A DNA stretch of 64,000 bases from an uncultured Bacteroides sp. (GTDB taxonomy: Bacteria; Bacteroidota; Bacteroidia; Bacteroidales; Bacteroidaceae): positions 1,674,001 through 1,738,000 of the forward strand of contig NZ_OY762899.1 of assembly GCF_963666545.1 (NCBI RefSeq), written 5' to 3'. Made by a program: the position numbers and the translations under genes. Below, one piece after another: positions 18,221 through 27,223 of the stretch. A model generated the notes under the pieces. It was not told where the DNA came from. It was given only the letters and a program-made list of their open reading frames with translations, and ran no database searches. Each line of letters begins with the position of its first letter. Position 1 is the first letter of the stretch.

Positions 18221-18533
18221 TGATAAACTGTTGAAGCAGTTCTTCAACGAACAAAAACAAGAAATTGAAGATAATGGGTTTAGTCGCCGCGTAATGCGCA
18301 GCCTACCAAGCTATAGCAAACATTTGTCTAATCTTTGGGTCTCATTCTGTACGACCATTGCATTAGTCTTATTTATAACACTAAATGGCTTACAGGCAAT
18401 AGCCGGTGCATTACGAGAAATCTTCATTTCAATTGTGCAAAACGGAATGGAGAACATTGATCTGAAATCATTGTTAATAGCAGTAGTGGTACTTGTGGTT
18501 CTATGTCTCCGCAAGGTTTGCTCAATGGCTTGA
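18207..18533 (+). CDS. Small membrane protein, candidate anti-sigma factor
   Basis: 108 residues (ATG at 18207, a second ATG at 18210). A charged N-terminal ~40 residues (NDKLLKQFFNEQKQEIEDNG) precedes a hydrophobic helix at about 45-68 and a second at about 90-108. The gene overlaps the sigma-factor gene by 14 bp in another frame. Size, topology and position fit a membrane-tethered anti-sigma factor with a cytoplasmic N-terminus; similar Bacteroides proteins are labelled DUF5056-like, but I cannot confirm membership. No zinc-binding HxxxCxxC motif is present. Confidence 0.65.
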   Translation: MMETNDKLLKQFFNEQKQEIEDNGFSRRVMRSLPSYSKHLSNLWVSFCTTIALVLFITLNGLQAIAGALREIFISIVQNGMENIDLKSLLIAVVVLVVLCLRKVCSMA

Positions 18534-18565
18534 GGTACAACTATAACTAAGGCACATTATTTATT

Positions 18566-19819
18566 TTGATAAGTTCTGGAATTACTTCTAAATTAAGACT
18601 TTTCATTTTTACGATTCTGCTCACAACAGTTTCCGTGAACGTGTGTGCCCAAAAAAGCGATTCTATTGTTATTCATTTTTTAGAAGATCTACATATTCCC
18701 ACAACCAAAGGAAACCATACCAAGCTACTAAAAAGTGGGAAAGAAAAATTCATTGACCTCTTTGCGGAAATAAAAAAAGCGAAACACCATATACACTTGG
18801 AGTATTTCAATTTTCGGAACGATTCTATTGCCAATACCCTCTTTGATTTATTAGCTGTTAAAGCGAAACAAGGAGTTGAGGTGCGTATTCTTTTCGATGC
18901 CTTTGGAAACTGGTCTAATAATCGTCCTCTAAAAAAAGCACATTTGGACTCCATCCGTCAAAATGGTATAGAAATATATAAGTTCGATCCTTTCAGGTTT
19001 CCATATATCAATCACGCATTTCATCGTGACCATCGGAAAATTGCCGTAATCGATGGTAAAACAGCCTACCTAGGAGGCATGAATATAGCCGATTATTACA
19101 TCAAGGGGCTACCCAAAATAGGTGCATGGAGAGACATGCACATTCGCATTGAGGGAGATGCCGTGAAGCATATACAAGATATTTTTCTTGGAACTTGGAA
19201 CAAAATAACCAAACAAAAGATTACCGGAAAGATATACTATCCTGACAGAGAAGAGAAAACGGATGATTTTAATGAAGAAATCGCAGTTGTAGACAGAGCT
19301 CCCAAGGAAACGCCTGAAGAACTTCGCCGAACGTACGCAAAGTCTATCAGAGCTGCGCAAAAAACAATACAAATTGTAAATCCTTACTTCATCCCTACCC
19401 ACTCAATAAGAGAAGCTCTAAAAGAAGCAATCGACCGTGGAGTCAAAGTTGAAATTATGATTTCATCAAAATCAGATATTCCTTTCACTCCTGAAGCTTC
19501 TTTTTATCTCGCTCACAAATTAATGGAAAGAGGGGCAAATATCTATATGTTCAATGGAGGATTTCACCATTCAAAAACAATGATGATCGATAGCCTGTTT
19601 TGTACTGTCGGTTCGGCTAACCTAAATAGTCGGAGCCTACGTTATGATTATGAAACAAATGCATTCATTTTCGACAGAAGGACTACAAAAGAACTAAGCG
19701 ATCTTTTTGAAGCAGATAAAAACAACAGTACCTTATTAACTCCCCAAAGATGGAAACAGCGCTCTAAGTGGAAAAAAGTAGTTGGCTGGTTTGCCAACTT
19801 ATTCACCCCATTTATATAA
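18566..19819 (+). CDS. Exported phospholipase-D/cardiolipin-synthase-like protein
   Basis: 417 residues if started at TTG 18566. There is no in-frame ATG between the upstream stop at 18548 and the signal peptide, so TTG is the best start. The N-terminus is a signal sequence (LRLFIFTILLTTVSVNVCAQ) rather than the two membrane helices of classical cardiolipin synthases. Both HKD motifs are intact: HRKIAVID with GGMN after it, and HSKTMMID with GSANLNSRS. It could be a periplasm-facing cardiolipin synthase or another PLD-type phosphodiesterase. It lies 32 bp after the sigma cassette and may be cotranscribed with it. Confidence 0.82.
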   Translation: MISSGITSKLRLFIFTILLTTVSVNVCAQKSDSIVIHFLEDLHIPTTKGNHTKLLKSGKEKFIDLFAEIKKAKHHIHLEYFNFRNDSIANTLFDLLAVKAKQGVEVRILFDAFGNWSNNRPLKKAHLDSIRQNGIEIYKFDPFRFPYINHAFHRDHRKIAVIDGKTAYLGGMNIADYYIKGLPKIGAWRDMHIRIEGDAVKHIQDIFLGTWNKITKQKITGKIYYPDREEKTDDFNEEIAVVDRAPKETPEELRRTYAKSIRAAQKTIQIVNPYFIPTHSIREALKEAIDRGVKVEIMISSKSDIPFTPEASFYLAHKLMERGANIYMFNGGFHHSKTMMIDSLFCTVGSANLNSRSLRYDYETNAFIFDRRTTKELSDLFEADKNNSTLLTPQRWKQRSKWKKVVGWFANLFTPFI

Positions 19820-19885
19820 AGAGCTTTAAAAGAAAAACAAAACTTTCTACGTACATTTGCAATTAAACCTAACGAAACATAAAAC

Positions 19886-20680
19886 ATGAAACAATATCTG
19901 GAACTACTCGACAGAGTACTGAAAGAAGGAGTAAAAAAGGACGATCGCACTGGGACCGGAACTATTAGTGTCTTCGGCCATCAAATGCGCTTTAATCTTA
20001 GTGAAGGATTTCCCTGCCTCACGACTAAAAAACTTCACCTGAAATCAATCATATACGAACTTCTATGGTTCCTAAAAGGAGATACAAACATACAGTATCT
20101 GCAAGAGAACGGTGTACGTATATGGAATGAATGGGCTGATGAAAATGGTGACTTAGGACATATCTATGGTCATCAATGGCGCTCTTGGCCAGATTACAAA
20201 GGAGGAAACATTGATCAGATAACAGAACTTGTAAACACTATCAAAAACAATCCGGATTCTCGTCGCATGATTGTGAGTGCTTGGAATGTGGCTGATTTAA
20301 ACAATATGAATCTCCCCCCATGCCATATACTCTTCCAATTTTATGTGGCTAATGGCCGATTGAGTATGCAACTTTATCAGCGTAGTGCGGATATTTTTCT
20401 GGGTGTGCCATTCAACATTGCTTCTTACGCTTTATTGCTCCAAATGATGGCGCAGGTAACCGGACTAGAAGCAGGAGATTTTGTACATACATTGGGAGAT
20501 GCCCACATCTACTTGAATCATCTGGAACAAGTAAAGTTACAGTTAACCCGTGAACCGCGGTCACTACCAGAGATGACAATTAATCCGGAGATAAAAAACA
20601 TCTTTGATTTTAATTACGAAGACTTTGAGTTAATCAATTATAATCCGCATCCACATATTGCCGGAAAAGTATCTATTTAA
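19886..20680 (+). CDS. thyA: Thymidylate synthase
   Basis: 264 residues, the same length as E. coli ThyA. The catalytic Cys146 is in [10 protein letters not shown], followed by the [18 protein letters not shown] folate/dUMP-binding block and HIYLNH. It makes dTMP from dUMP using methylene-tetrahydrofolate and yields dihydrofolate, which the next gene product recycles. The folA ATG is 10 bp after the stop. A TACATTTG -7 element lies at 19852-19859. Confidence 0.98.
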   Translation: MKQYLELLDRVLKEGVKKDDRTGTGTISVFGHQMRFNLSEGFPCLTTKKLHLKSIIYELLWFLKGDTNIQYLQENGVRIWNEWADENGDLGHIYGHQWRSWPDYKGGNIDQITELVNTIKNNPDSRRMIVSAWNVADLNNMNLPPCHILFQFYVANGRLSMQLYQRSADIFLGVPFNIASYALLLQMMAQVTGLEAGDFVHTLGDAHIYLNHLEQVKLQLTREPRSLPEMTINPEIKNIFDFNYEDFELINYNPHPHIAGKVSI

Positions 20681-20690
20681 GCCTTATCTT

Positions 20691-21185
20691 ATGAGTAAAA
20701 TAGCAATCATAGTAGCTGTAGATCGTAAATCGGCCATCGGATTTCAAAACAAACTGTTATTCTGGCTGCCCAATGACCTGAAGCATTTCAAGGCGTTAAC
20801 TACCGGAAATACGATTATTATGGGACGAAAGACTTTCGAGTCACTCCCTAATGGACCCCTTCCCAATAGAAGAAACATCGTCATCTCTTCTAACTCGACA
20901 CTTCAATATGCGAACGCAGAAGTATTTCCATCGCTGGAAGCGGCAATAAAAAACAGCGATGATGATAAAGACATTTACATTATAGGTGGAGAAAGTATTT
21001 ATCGACAAGCCTTGCCTCTATGCGATGAACTTTACATCACAGAAATCGAGGATGAAGCGAATGAAGCCGATGCCTTTTTCCCAACAATAGACCCTGACAT
21101 ATGGCATGAAAAAAGCAGAGAGAATCATCCTGTGGATGAAAAACATCTCTGCCCATATTCTTTCGTGAACTATATCAGAAGGTAA
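20691..21185 (+). CDS. folA: Dihydrofolate reductase
   Basis: 164 residues from the ATG at 20691 (MSKIAIIVAVDRKSAIG); an earlier ATG inside thyA is rejected. DHFR features: AIG/N near the N-terminus, LPNDLKHFKALTTG, IIMGRKTFESLP and the IIGGESIYRQAL cofactor loop. It regenerates tetrahydrofolate after ThyA. Its stop lies 1 bp from the stop of the convergent Lrp-type gene. Confidence 0.97.
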   Translation: MSKIAIIVAVDRKSAIGFQNKLLFWLPNDLKHFKALTTGNTIIMGRKTFESLPNGPLPNRRNIVISSNSTLQYANAEVFPSLEAAIKNSDDDKDIYIIGGESIYRQALPLCDELYITEIEDEANEADAFFPTIDPDIWHEKSRENHPVDEKHLCPYSFVNYIRR

Positions 21186-21186
21186 G

Positions 21187-21663
21187 TCAATCCTCTTCCA
21201 GATCAACCATGATAGGCATTTGCCTTTTAATTGCTTCATGAAAAGAAACGAGCGTTTCTGTGCGCGCCAATCCTAATGGTTGCAGTTTATCATGTATAAT
21301 ACTCAATAAGTGATGGTTGTTCTTCGCATAGATCTTAATAAACATGTCATATTGCCCTGTAGTAAAATGGCATTCAACCACCTCTGGTATATTCTCAAGT
21401 GCTTTCGTTACGGAATCAAATGATTCAGGGTCTTTTAAGTAAAGTCCAATGTAAGCACATGTTTCATAACCGATCTTCTCCGGATCGATAACGTATTCCG
21501 AACCTTTCAGTATACCCAAATTAGTCAGTTTCTGTATGCGCTGGTGAATTGCTGCACCAGATACATTACAAGCTCTAGCAACTTCCAAAAAAGGAATACG
21601 AGCATTCCCGGCAATCAATTTTAGAATCTGTTCATCCAAAGAATCCAATTGATGATGTCCCAT
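21187..21663 (-). CDS. Lrp/AsnC-family transcriptional regulator
   Basis: 158 residues. N-terminal winged helix-turn-helix at about 4-64 (LDEQILKLIAGNARIPFLEVARACNVS with AIHQRIQKLTNLGIL) and a C-terminal RAM/ligand domain (about 70-150, with VTKALENIPEVVECHFTTGQYDMF). Members bind amino acids and act as octameric regulators. The target genes are not evident from the neighbours. A TAACTTTG -7 element on this strand at 21730-21723 precedes the gene. Confidence 0.93.
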   Translation of the reverse strand: MGHHQLDSLDEQILKLIAGNARIPFLEVARACNVSGAAIHQRIQKLTNLGILKGSEYVIDPEKIGYETCAYIGLYLKDPESFDSVTKALENIPEVVECHFTTGQYDMFIKIYAKNNHHLLSIIHDKLQPLGLARTETLVSFHEAIKRQMPIMVDLEED

Positions 21664-21881
21664 TTAAATCAAGTTATATAAGTGAATATAAAAACACATT
21701 GCATTTTTTCGCAATGAATATGCAAAGTTAATCAAATTTCTAGCAATAAATAATACAATCTATTACTTTTATTTGCTAAAACGGAATAATTCAATACAAT
21801 GCATAAAATCCCGGGTATTATGCAGTCACACAAATCAATATTATATTTATCTTTGCAAGAACATTAATCGCCTATATAAAG

Positions 21882-23159
21882 ATGAAACTAATAGCAACAA
21901 TTATCGTATTACTATTCTCTGTACCTTTCGTTAATGCCCAAAATTTCGCTGATTATTTCACGAATAAGAGTCTCCGAGTTGATTACATATTTACCGGCAA
22001 CGCCACCACCCAAAGTATCTCTTTAGATGAATTATCGCAATTACCCTCGTGGGCAGGCAGAAAACACCATTTATCTCAATTACCACTACAAGGAAATGGC
22101 CAAATCGCAATGAGAGATTTAAAGAGCAAAGAATGTATCTATAAAACATCCTTTTCCTCACTATTTCAAGAATGGCTATCTACTGACGAAGCTAAAACAA
22201 CCTCTCGAGGATTTGAAAATACATTCATACTTCCTTTTCCTCTGCATAGTGTAGAGATAGAGATCACATTATATGACACTCATCATAACGTTACAACTTC
22301 AATGGCACACATTGTAGACCCTAACGATATATTAATTAAAGTAAAAGGATCAACCCATATAACTCCTTATAAATATGTCATCAAAAGCGGAAATGAACAA
22401 GAGTGCATAGATATAGCTATATTAGCCGAAGGATATAGTCTTTCAGAAATGGATCTCTTTTATAAGGATGCCACAATAGCATGCGAAAGTCTTTTTTCGC
22501 ACGAACCATTTAAATCAATGAAGAATAAATTCAATGTTGTAGCTGTGGCCAGTCCTTCTGCAGACAGCGGTGTAAGTGCACCCAAATTAAAACAATGGAA
22601 AAATACAGCTTTCGAATCTCACTTTGATACATTTTACTCTGATAGATACCTAACTACTAATCGTATCAAAGCAATACATGATGCATTGGCTGGAGTTCCC
22701 TACGAACATATTATAATATTGGCAAATACAGATCAATATGGTGGAGGAGGAATTTACAACGCCTTTACGTTAACAACTGCGCATCACAAAATGTTCCGCC
22801 CTGTAGTTGTTCATGAATTTGGGCATAGTTTTGGAGGATTAGCCGACGAATATTTCTATGATGAAGATCTAATGAATGATACTTACCCGCTCAATGTAGA
22901 ACCTTGGGAGCCTAATATCAGTACTCGAATAAATTTCTCTTCTAAATGGGAAGATATGCTAAAGAAGAAGACCCCAATTCCAACTCCTCTCTCAGAAAAG
23001 GAGAAATACCCCATTGGAGTTTACGAAGGAGGAGGATATTCTGCAAAAGGGATTTATCGCCCTGCATATAACTGCCGCATGCGCACCAATGAGTATGCTA
23101 ATTTCTGCCCGGTTTGCCAGCGAGCAATACAGAGGATCATACAATTCTACACAGAATAA
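21882..23159 (+). CDS. Exported M64-family metallopeptidase (IgA-peptidase-like)
   Basis: 425 residues. Signal peptide to about residue 19 (VPFVNAQ). An N-terminal beta-rich domain (about 25-170) precedes the catalytic domain. The zinc motif is HEFGHSFGGLADE (His311, Glu312, His315, Asp322). The late Cys-rich MRTNEYANFCPVCQRAI segment is typical of the family. The Clostridium ramosum member cleaves IgA, but Bacteroides homologues are common and their substrates are mostly unknown. A TATCTTTG -7 element is at 21848-21855. A GNAT gene follows after 24 bp. Confidence 0.9.
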   Translation: MKLIATIIVLLFSVPFVNAQNFADYFTNKSLRVDYIFTGNATTQSISLDELSQLPSWAGRKHHLSQLPLQGNGQIAMRDLKSKECIYKTSFSSLFQEWLSTDEAKTTSRGFENTFILPFPLHSVEIEITLYDTHHNVTTSMAHIVDPNDILIKVKGSTHITPYKYVIKSGNEQECIDIAILAEGYSLSEMDLFYKDATIACESLFSHEPFKSMKNKFNVVAVASPSADSGVSAPKLKQWKNTAFESHFDTFYSDRYLTTNRIKAIHDALAGVPYEHIIILANTDQYGGGGIYNAFTLTTAHHKMFRPVVVHEFGHSFGGLADEYFYDEDLMNDTYPLNVEPWEPNISTRINFSSKWEDMLKKKTPIPTPLSEKEKYPIGVYEGGGYSAKGIYRPAYNCRMRTNEYANFCPVCQRAIQRIIQFYTE

Positions 23160-23183
23160 AACAATCTTGCTAAAAATAAAAAG

Positions 23184-23717
23184 ATGATTGCAATAGTCCG
23201 TATAAAAACGATAGATATTGAGAAATATAACTATATGGAAAAGCTTCTTATTGAATCATTTCCTCCAGAAGAGTATAGACAATTAGATGTTTTACGTAAA
23301 TACACAGATCACTGCCCAAACTTCCACAACAACATTATTATGAATGGGCAAATCCCAATAGGATTTATTACATATTGGGATTTCGGATATTTCTCCTACA
23401 TCGAACATTTTGCTATAGATCCCCAACAAAGAAATGAGGGCCATGGGAAAAAGGTTTTGAATTATCTATGCACACAATTGAATACCCCTATTGTTTTAGA
23501 AGTGGAACTACCCACTACAGAAATAGCAAAACGAAGAATCAATTTCTACGAAGAATTAAGATTCATAGTGTGGGAAAAAGAATATCACCAACCACCATAT
23601 AAAACAGAAAACACTTCGATACCCATGTATCTAATGAAATATGGAGATTCAGATCATGATATTGATCTAACTGAAGTTAAAAAAATCATCTATCATCGAG
23701 TATACGGCATTAAATAA
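23184..23717 (+). CDS. GNAT-family N-acetyltransferase
   Basis: 177 residues. The acetyl-CoA-binding motif A is FAIDPQQRNEGHGKKVLNYL near residues 78-97 (the Q/RxxGxG/A pattern). Motif B is poorly defined, with ELRFIVWEKEYHQPPY toward the end as often seen in small Bacteroidetes acetyltransferases. Substrate unknown. It is 24 bp after the M64 peptidase gene and ends at a terminator, so the two form a small operon. Confidence 0.85.
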   Translation: MIAIVRIKTIDIEKYNYMEKLLIESFPPEEYRQLDVLRKYTDHCPNFHNNIIMNGQIPIGFITYWDFGYFSYIEHFAIDPQQRNEGHGKKVLNYLCTQLNTPIVLEVELPTTEIAKRRINFYEELRFIVWEKEYHQPPYKTENTSIPMYLMKYGDSDHDIDLTEVKKIIYHRVYGIK

Positions 23718-23755
23718 AAAAAGGCTATCCTAATCGAATAGCCTTTCTTTTTATT
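23717..23755. terminator. Terminator between convergent GNAT and exbD genes
   Basis: 9-bp stem AAAGGCTAT / ATAGCCTTT (23720-23728, 23738-23746) followed by CTTTTTATT on the plus strand and preceded by an A-run that becomes a T-run on the minus strand. It can terminate from both directions. Confidence 0.85.
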
Positions 23756-23770
23756 TAATACATTAACCAA

Positions 23771-24235
23771 TTACTGACGCGGCTGCGCAGAATAGTTAAT
23801 TTTCAATGCATAAGCCTGTCGAAGAGCTTGTTTAATATCAGTTACGATACCCATCTTAGTTTCTTGGTCAATCTTCAAGGACACGGTCATAAAAGGTTGA
23901 TCCTCTTCTTTCATGCTAGATCTCTCTTGCGTAATATAATCCTGGATTTGTGAAATCTCTGCATAACTATCGTTCAACTGAATACGACTTTCAGAACCAA
24001 GCTTTTTTCTGAATTCTTCCGTAGGTTTACCTACATAGATAAACGTAACCAATGACTTCTTCTCAAGCTTTTCTAACTCAGTACCTGTAGGAACCTTAAA
24101 TTCAACTTTGAGAGTAACCTCACGCATTGTTGTTACAATCATGAAGAAAAACAATAAAGTAAAAATAAGGTCAGGCAGAGAAGAAGTATTTAACGCAGGC
24201 ATCCCACGTTTTCCTGTTTTATTAAACTTTCCCAT
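23771..24235 (-). CDS. exbD: ExbD/TolR-family biopolymer transport protein (second copy)
   Basis: 154 residues with one N-terminal membrane helix carrying the conserved Asp (SSLPDLIFTLLFFFMIV) and a periplasmic domain. ExbD couples the proton gradient to TonB together with ExbB. It overlaps the preceding exbD by 1 bp (TAATG) and ends the leftward exbB operon. The two ExbD copies are distinct in length and loop sequence, so heteromeric use is likely. Confidence 0.93.
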   Translation of the reverse strand: MGKFNKTGKRGMPALNTSSLPDLIFTLLFFFMIVTTMREVTLKVEFKVPTGTELEKLEKKSLVTFIYVGKPTEEFRKKLGSESRIQLNDSYAEISQIQDYITQERSSMKEEDQPFMTVSLKIDQETKMGIVTDIKQALRQAYALKINYSAQPRQ

Positions 24236-24828
24236 TACTTCTTACCTCCTCCGTAGTTTTTAGGTTCAGCCTCAGATATTTTCTGAGGATAGATCTCGCG
24301 AATCGCCTTTTGTTGCTCTTCACTCAAATCAACATAATTCTTCTGCCATTTCTCTAGAGCCTTTTCATTTCTCAGTTCATTATAGGCAGCTACCAACTCA
24401 TTCTGAACATCAATATAAGCCTGATATTTAGAGTTACGGTCATTCTGCAAAGAAATTACATGCTTTTCTGTAACCATCACATTCCCAAAGAAAGGTATAT
24501 CTTTGGCATATTTTTCAGGTAATGATTCATCGTTATAAGGATTAGCAATAAAATCTTTAGCCTTTTGTCTTAATTGCTTAATACCAATATAATCTTTCCC
24601 GCACATCAACTGATCTTGAAAGTTCAGATAGACAACGAGCACATTGCGTTCCTTAACAATCACATCATCCTGTTTCTGATCTTTTTCAGGAGGGGGAGGC
24701 AAGCGTCTCGCCAAACCTCTATCAGTATCCATAGATGTTGTAATTAAGAAGAAGATAAGCAACAAGAAAGCAATATCCGCCGTAGAACTTGAGTTTATCT
24801 CAGGTACACCTCTTTTTTCTTTTGCCAT
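24235..24828 (-). CDS. exbD: ExbD/TolR-family biopolymer transport protein (first copy, long form)
   Basis: 197 residues. N-terminal helix with the conserved Asp (SSTADIAFLLLIFFLITTS), then a PPPPEK proline patch and a periplasmic region of about 150 residues. It is longer than classical ExbD (about 140) because of an added segment with YNELRNEKALEKWQKNYVDL and a basic GGGKK end. It lies 16 bp after the 156-residue membrane protein gene and is translationally coupled to the second exbD. Confidence 0.92.
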   Translation of the reverse strand: MAKEKRGVPEINSSSTADIAFLLLIFFLITTSMDTDRGLARRLPPPPEKDQKQDDVIVKERNVLVVYLNFQDQLMCGKDYIGIKQLRQKAKDFIANPYNDESLPEKYAKDIPFFGNVMVTEKHVISLQNDRNSKYQAYIDVQNELVAAYNELRNEKALEKWQKNYVDLSEEQQKAIREIYPQKISEAEPKNYGGGKK

Positions 24829-24844
24829 TTTATGCTTCTCTTTA

Positions 24845-25315
24845 TTATTTTAATTTCTTAGCAACTCCAAAAGCAAATATCAATAGTACTAGGAGAGCCA
24901 TCATTATATAAATGGTATACAAGAACATATCGGTCAATTTTAACCAAAATGGTACATTCTCTGAACCATCATATCCTGGCATAGCTAAAGTTTGACCACT
25001 ACCAACAATCCACGAAACGATCAAAACCCCTATTAAGATAACAATACCAGATAAAGATCTAACGGCATCTTTAGGAGAATGAATAAAGTTCATTACAAAT
25101 TGATATATTGCTGCAACAAGTGTAATAATAATAGTAACACCTAGTAGAATATACATCAAGTAAATCAAAGAGTCAGTATATACAGGCTGTGCCATATCCG
25201 GCACCAACGGATTAGGATCCTCTCCACCAATGAAGAATAATCCTACTACTACCAACGAAATAGCAAGTATTACGTAAAGTACCGAGCCTGAAATTTTTTG
25301 AATTTTAATTTTCAT
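24845..25315 (-). CDS. Four-helix membrane protein of the exbB-exbD operon, function unknown
   Basis: 156 residues with four predicted membrane helices at about 11-30, 50-76, 87-106 and 127-151 and short loops. I recognise no catalytic motif or known domain. It sits between exbB (12 bp gap) and exbD (16 bp gap), a placement that suggests a role in the Ton energy complex. It could be an added subunit or an assembly factor; this is inference from position. Confidence 0.75.
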   Translation of the reverse strand: MKIKIQKISGSVLYVILAISLVVVGLFFIGGEDPNPLVPDMAQPVYTDSLIYLMYILLGVTIIITLVAAIYQFVMNFIHSPKDAVRSLSGIVILIGVLIVSWIVGSGQTLAMPGYDGSENVPFWLKLTDMFLYTIYIMMALLVLLIFAFGVAKKLK

Positions 25316-25327
25316 ATCCCAGGTTAA

Positions 25328-26140
25328 TTACTTTTTATATTTCAAATTGTATTTAATAACCATGTCAAGCAATGTGATAGAAGAATCTTCCATGTCACTT
25401 GTCAAAGCTTCAATTTTAGAAAGAATATAATTATAGAAAAGCTGAAGAATCAAAGCAACGATCAAACCAAAGATTGTAGTAATCAAAGCCACTTTCATAC
25501 CTCCGGCAACAACCGTAGGAGAAATATCACCTACTTGCTGGATTTTATCAAATGCTTGCACCATACCAATTACTGTTCCCAAGAATCCTAACGATGGAGC
25601 CATAGCAATAAATAATGTAATCCAAGAGCATCCTTTTTCCAGATAGCCAGCTTGAACACCACCATAAGATACAACCGATTTCTCAACAACATCAATTCCT
25701 TGATCAACTCTCAGCAAACCTTGATAGAAAATAGATGCAATAGGACCTCTGGTGTTTCGGCAAACATCTTTAGCAGCCTCAACATCACCTTTTTCCAAAG
25801 CAGCCTCAACAGCTATAATCAATTTCTTCGAGTTTACCTCAGCCAAACTTAAATAAATAACTCTTTCAATACAGAAAGCCAAACCGATAACTAGCGCAAT
25901 AGCAACAAAACTCATGAAGAATGCAGATCCTTCAATAAACTTAACCTTAATTTCCTTATGAATACCGCCCTCTGCAGCATCAACAGTTGTTGTAGCTGGA
26001 GCTGCATCGGCAGCTGCGGCTGGTTGATCAACAGCAGGAGTAGTTTGTTCTGCTGCAGGAGCATCTTGTGCCTGAGCAATTTGAATTGAGCCAAATGCAA
26101 TGACTCCAATCACGGCAATAATTACAGATAATCTTTTCAT
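25328..26140 (-). CDS. exbB: ExbB/TolQ/MotA-family proton channel
   Basis: 270 residues. Signal peptide (about 1-24, ending QAQ), then an Ala/Pro/Asp-rich stretch (25-60), then the membrane part: first helix at about 72-95 and the MotA/TolQ/ExbB domain to the C-terminus with the GFLGTVIGMVQAFDKI signature. Compared with E. coli ExbB (244 residues) it has an extra exported N-terminal region, common in Bacteroidetes. It forms the proton channel that energises TonB-dependent receptors such as the SusC proteins in this window. Confidence 0.93.
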   Translation of the reverse strand: MKRLSVIIAVIGVIAFGSIQIAQAQDAPAAEQTTPAVDQPAAAADAAPATTTVDAAEGGIHKEIKVKFIEGSAFFMSFVAIALVIGLAFCIERVIYLSLAEVNSKKLIIAVEAALEKGDVEAAKDVCRNTRGPIASIFYQGLLRVDQGIDVVEKSVVSYGGVQAGYLEKGCSWITLFIAMAPSLGFLGTVIGMVQAFDKIQQVGDISPTVVAGGMKVALITTIFGLIVALILQLFYNYILSKIEALTSDMEDSSITLLDMVIKYNLKYKK

Positions 26141-26194
26141 TGTGTGTCTAATTTTTAAAATTAATTTATATTATATTTACTATCGCAAACTTTG

Positions 26195-26282
26195 CGGAGA
26201 GAGCGGGATTCGAACCCGCGATGCACTTTAGGCGCATACACGCTTTCCAGGCGTGCCTCTTCAACCACTCGAGCACCTCTCC
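26195..26282 (-). tRNA. tRNA-Ser (anticodon GGA)
   Basis: On the minus strand an 88-nt tRNA folds: acceptor GGAGAGG pairs with TCTCTCC, discriminator G, anticodon stem CACGC/GCGTG with loop CTGGAAA giving anticodon GGA, a long type-II variable arm, and a T arm GCGGGTTCGAATCCCGC. The long variable arm and discriminator G fit serine. CCA is not encoded. A TACATTTG -7 element lies upstream at 26357-26350. Confidence 0.96.
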
Positions 26283-26446
26283 CACTAATTTTATTTTAAG
26301 AATTAAAAATAAATTCCTAAATTAAGATATCGACAAATCATTCTAATTACAAATGTATTCTTTTTTTTCTTTTTTCATAGCATCATCGCTTTTTTATCTT
26401 TAATAAAGCTACAAAATTAATAAACTTTAAAATCTGGCTTAATTTA

Positions 26447-27223
26447 TTAGCGTATTCCAAACATTTTTATTGCATTTTCTGATGTTTGAGCAGCAACAAT
26501 TTCCGGGTGCAATTGATAAATCTCTGCTACCTTAACTAAGACATCTTTCAAGAAAGCACTTTCATTTCTTTTTCCACGGTGCGGTACTGGGGCCAAATAA
26601 GGTGAATCCGTTTCCAGAATAATACGCTCCAAAGGTATCTTTTTCAAAATACCGGGTAAAGATGATTTTTTAAAAGTTACGACTCCATTAATACCAAACA
26701 TAAAACCTCCAAGTTCCATAATCTGATGAGCTTCTTCAATCGTGCCCATAAAACTATGAAAGACGCCCGTCAAAGGATGGGCTTTATACTTATTCAGTAC
26801 ATGATATATATATTTAAAGGCCTCCCGACAATGTATAACGATAGGTAAATGATATTCTAAAGCAAGTTGTATTTGCCGTTCAAATACAATTAATTGTTGT
26901 TCTAAATACGTTTTGTCCCAATACAAATCTATACCTATCTCACCAATCGCAACAAAAGAAGAATACTGTTTCAAATTCTCAATGACAATTCTAAGTTCCT
27001 CATCATACATAGCACCAACACTAGTAGGGTGTAAACCAATCATAGGAAAACAATATCCTTTATATAACTCGCAAGTTGCCAACATACGTCCAACAGTAGC
27101 GCTATCAATATTGGGCATCAAAATATGAGAAACACCAGCAATACGTGCCCTTTCAATTACCAGAGGCAAGTCCTCGAGAAATTCTTCTAAAAACAAATGT
27201 GAATGTGAATCAATTATCTTCAT
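26447..27223 (-). CDS. tatD: TatD-family metal-dependent hydrolase
   Basis: 258 residues from the ATG at 27223 (MKIIDSHSHLF); the longer open frame runs into the upstream gene. Metal ligands: HSH (7-9), Glu in AIGEIGID, His in IHCREAF, His in GVFHSFMG and Asp in LETDSPYLAP. TatD proteins are DNA 3'-5' exonucleases or deoxyribonucleases with repair or editing roles. It overlaps the upstream unknown gene by 14 bp, so they are translated from one message. Confidence 0.93.
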   Translation of the reverse strand: MKIIDSHSHLFLEEFLEDLPLVIERARIAGVSHILMPNIDSATVGRMLATCELYKGYCFPMIGLHPTSVGAMYDEELRIVIENLKQYSSFVAIGEIGIDLYWDKTYLEQQLIVFERQIQLALEYHLPIVIHCREAFKYIYHVLNKYKAHPLTGVFHSFMGTIEEAHQIMELGGFMFGINGVVTFKKSSLPGILKKIPLERIILETDSPYLAPVPHRGKRNESAFLKDVLVKVAEIYQLHPEIVAAQTSENAIKMFGIR

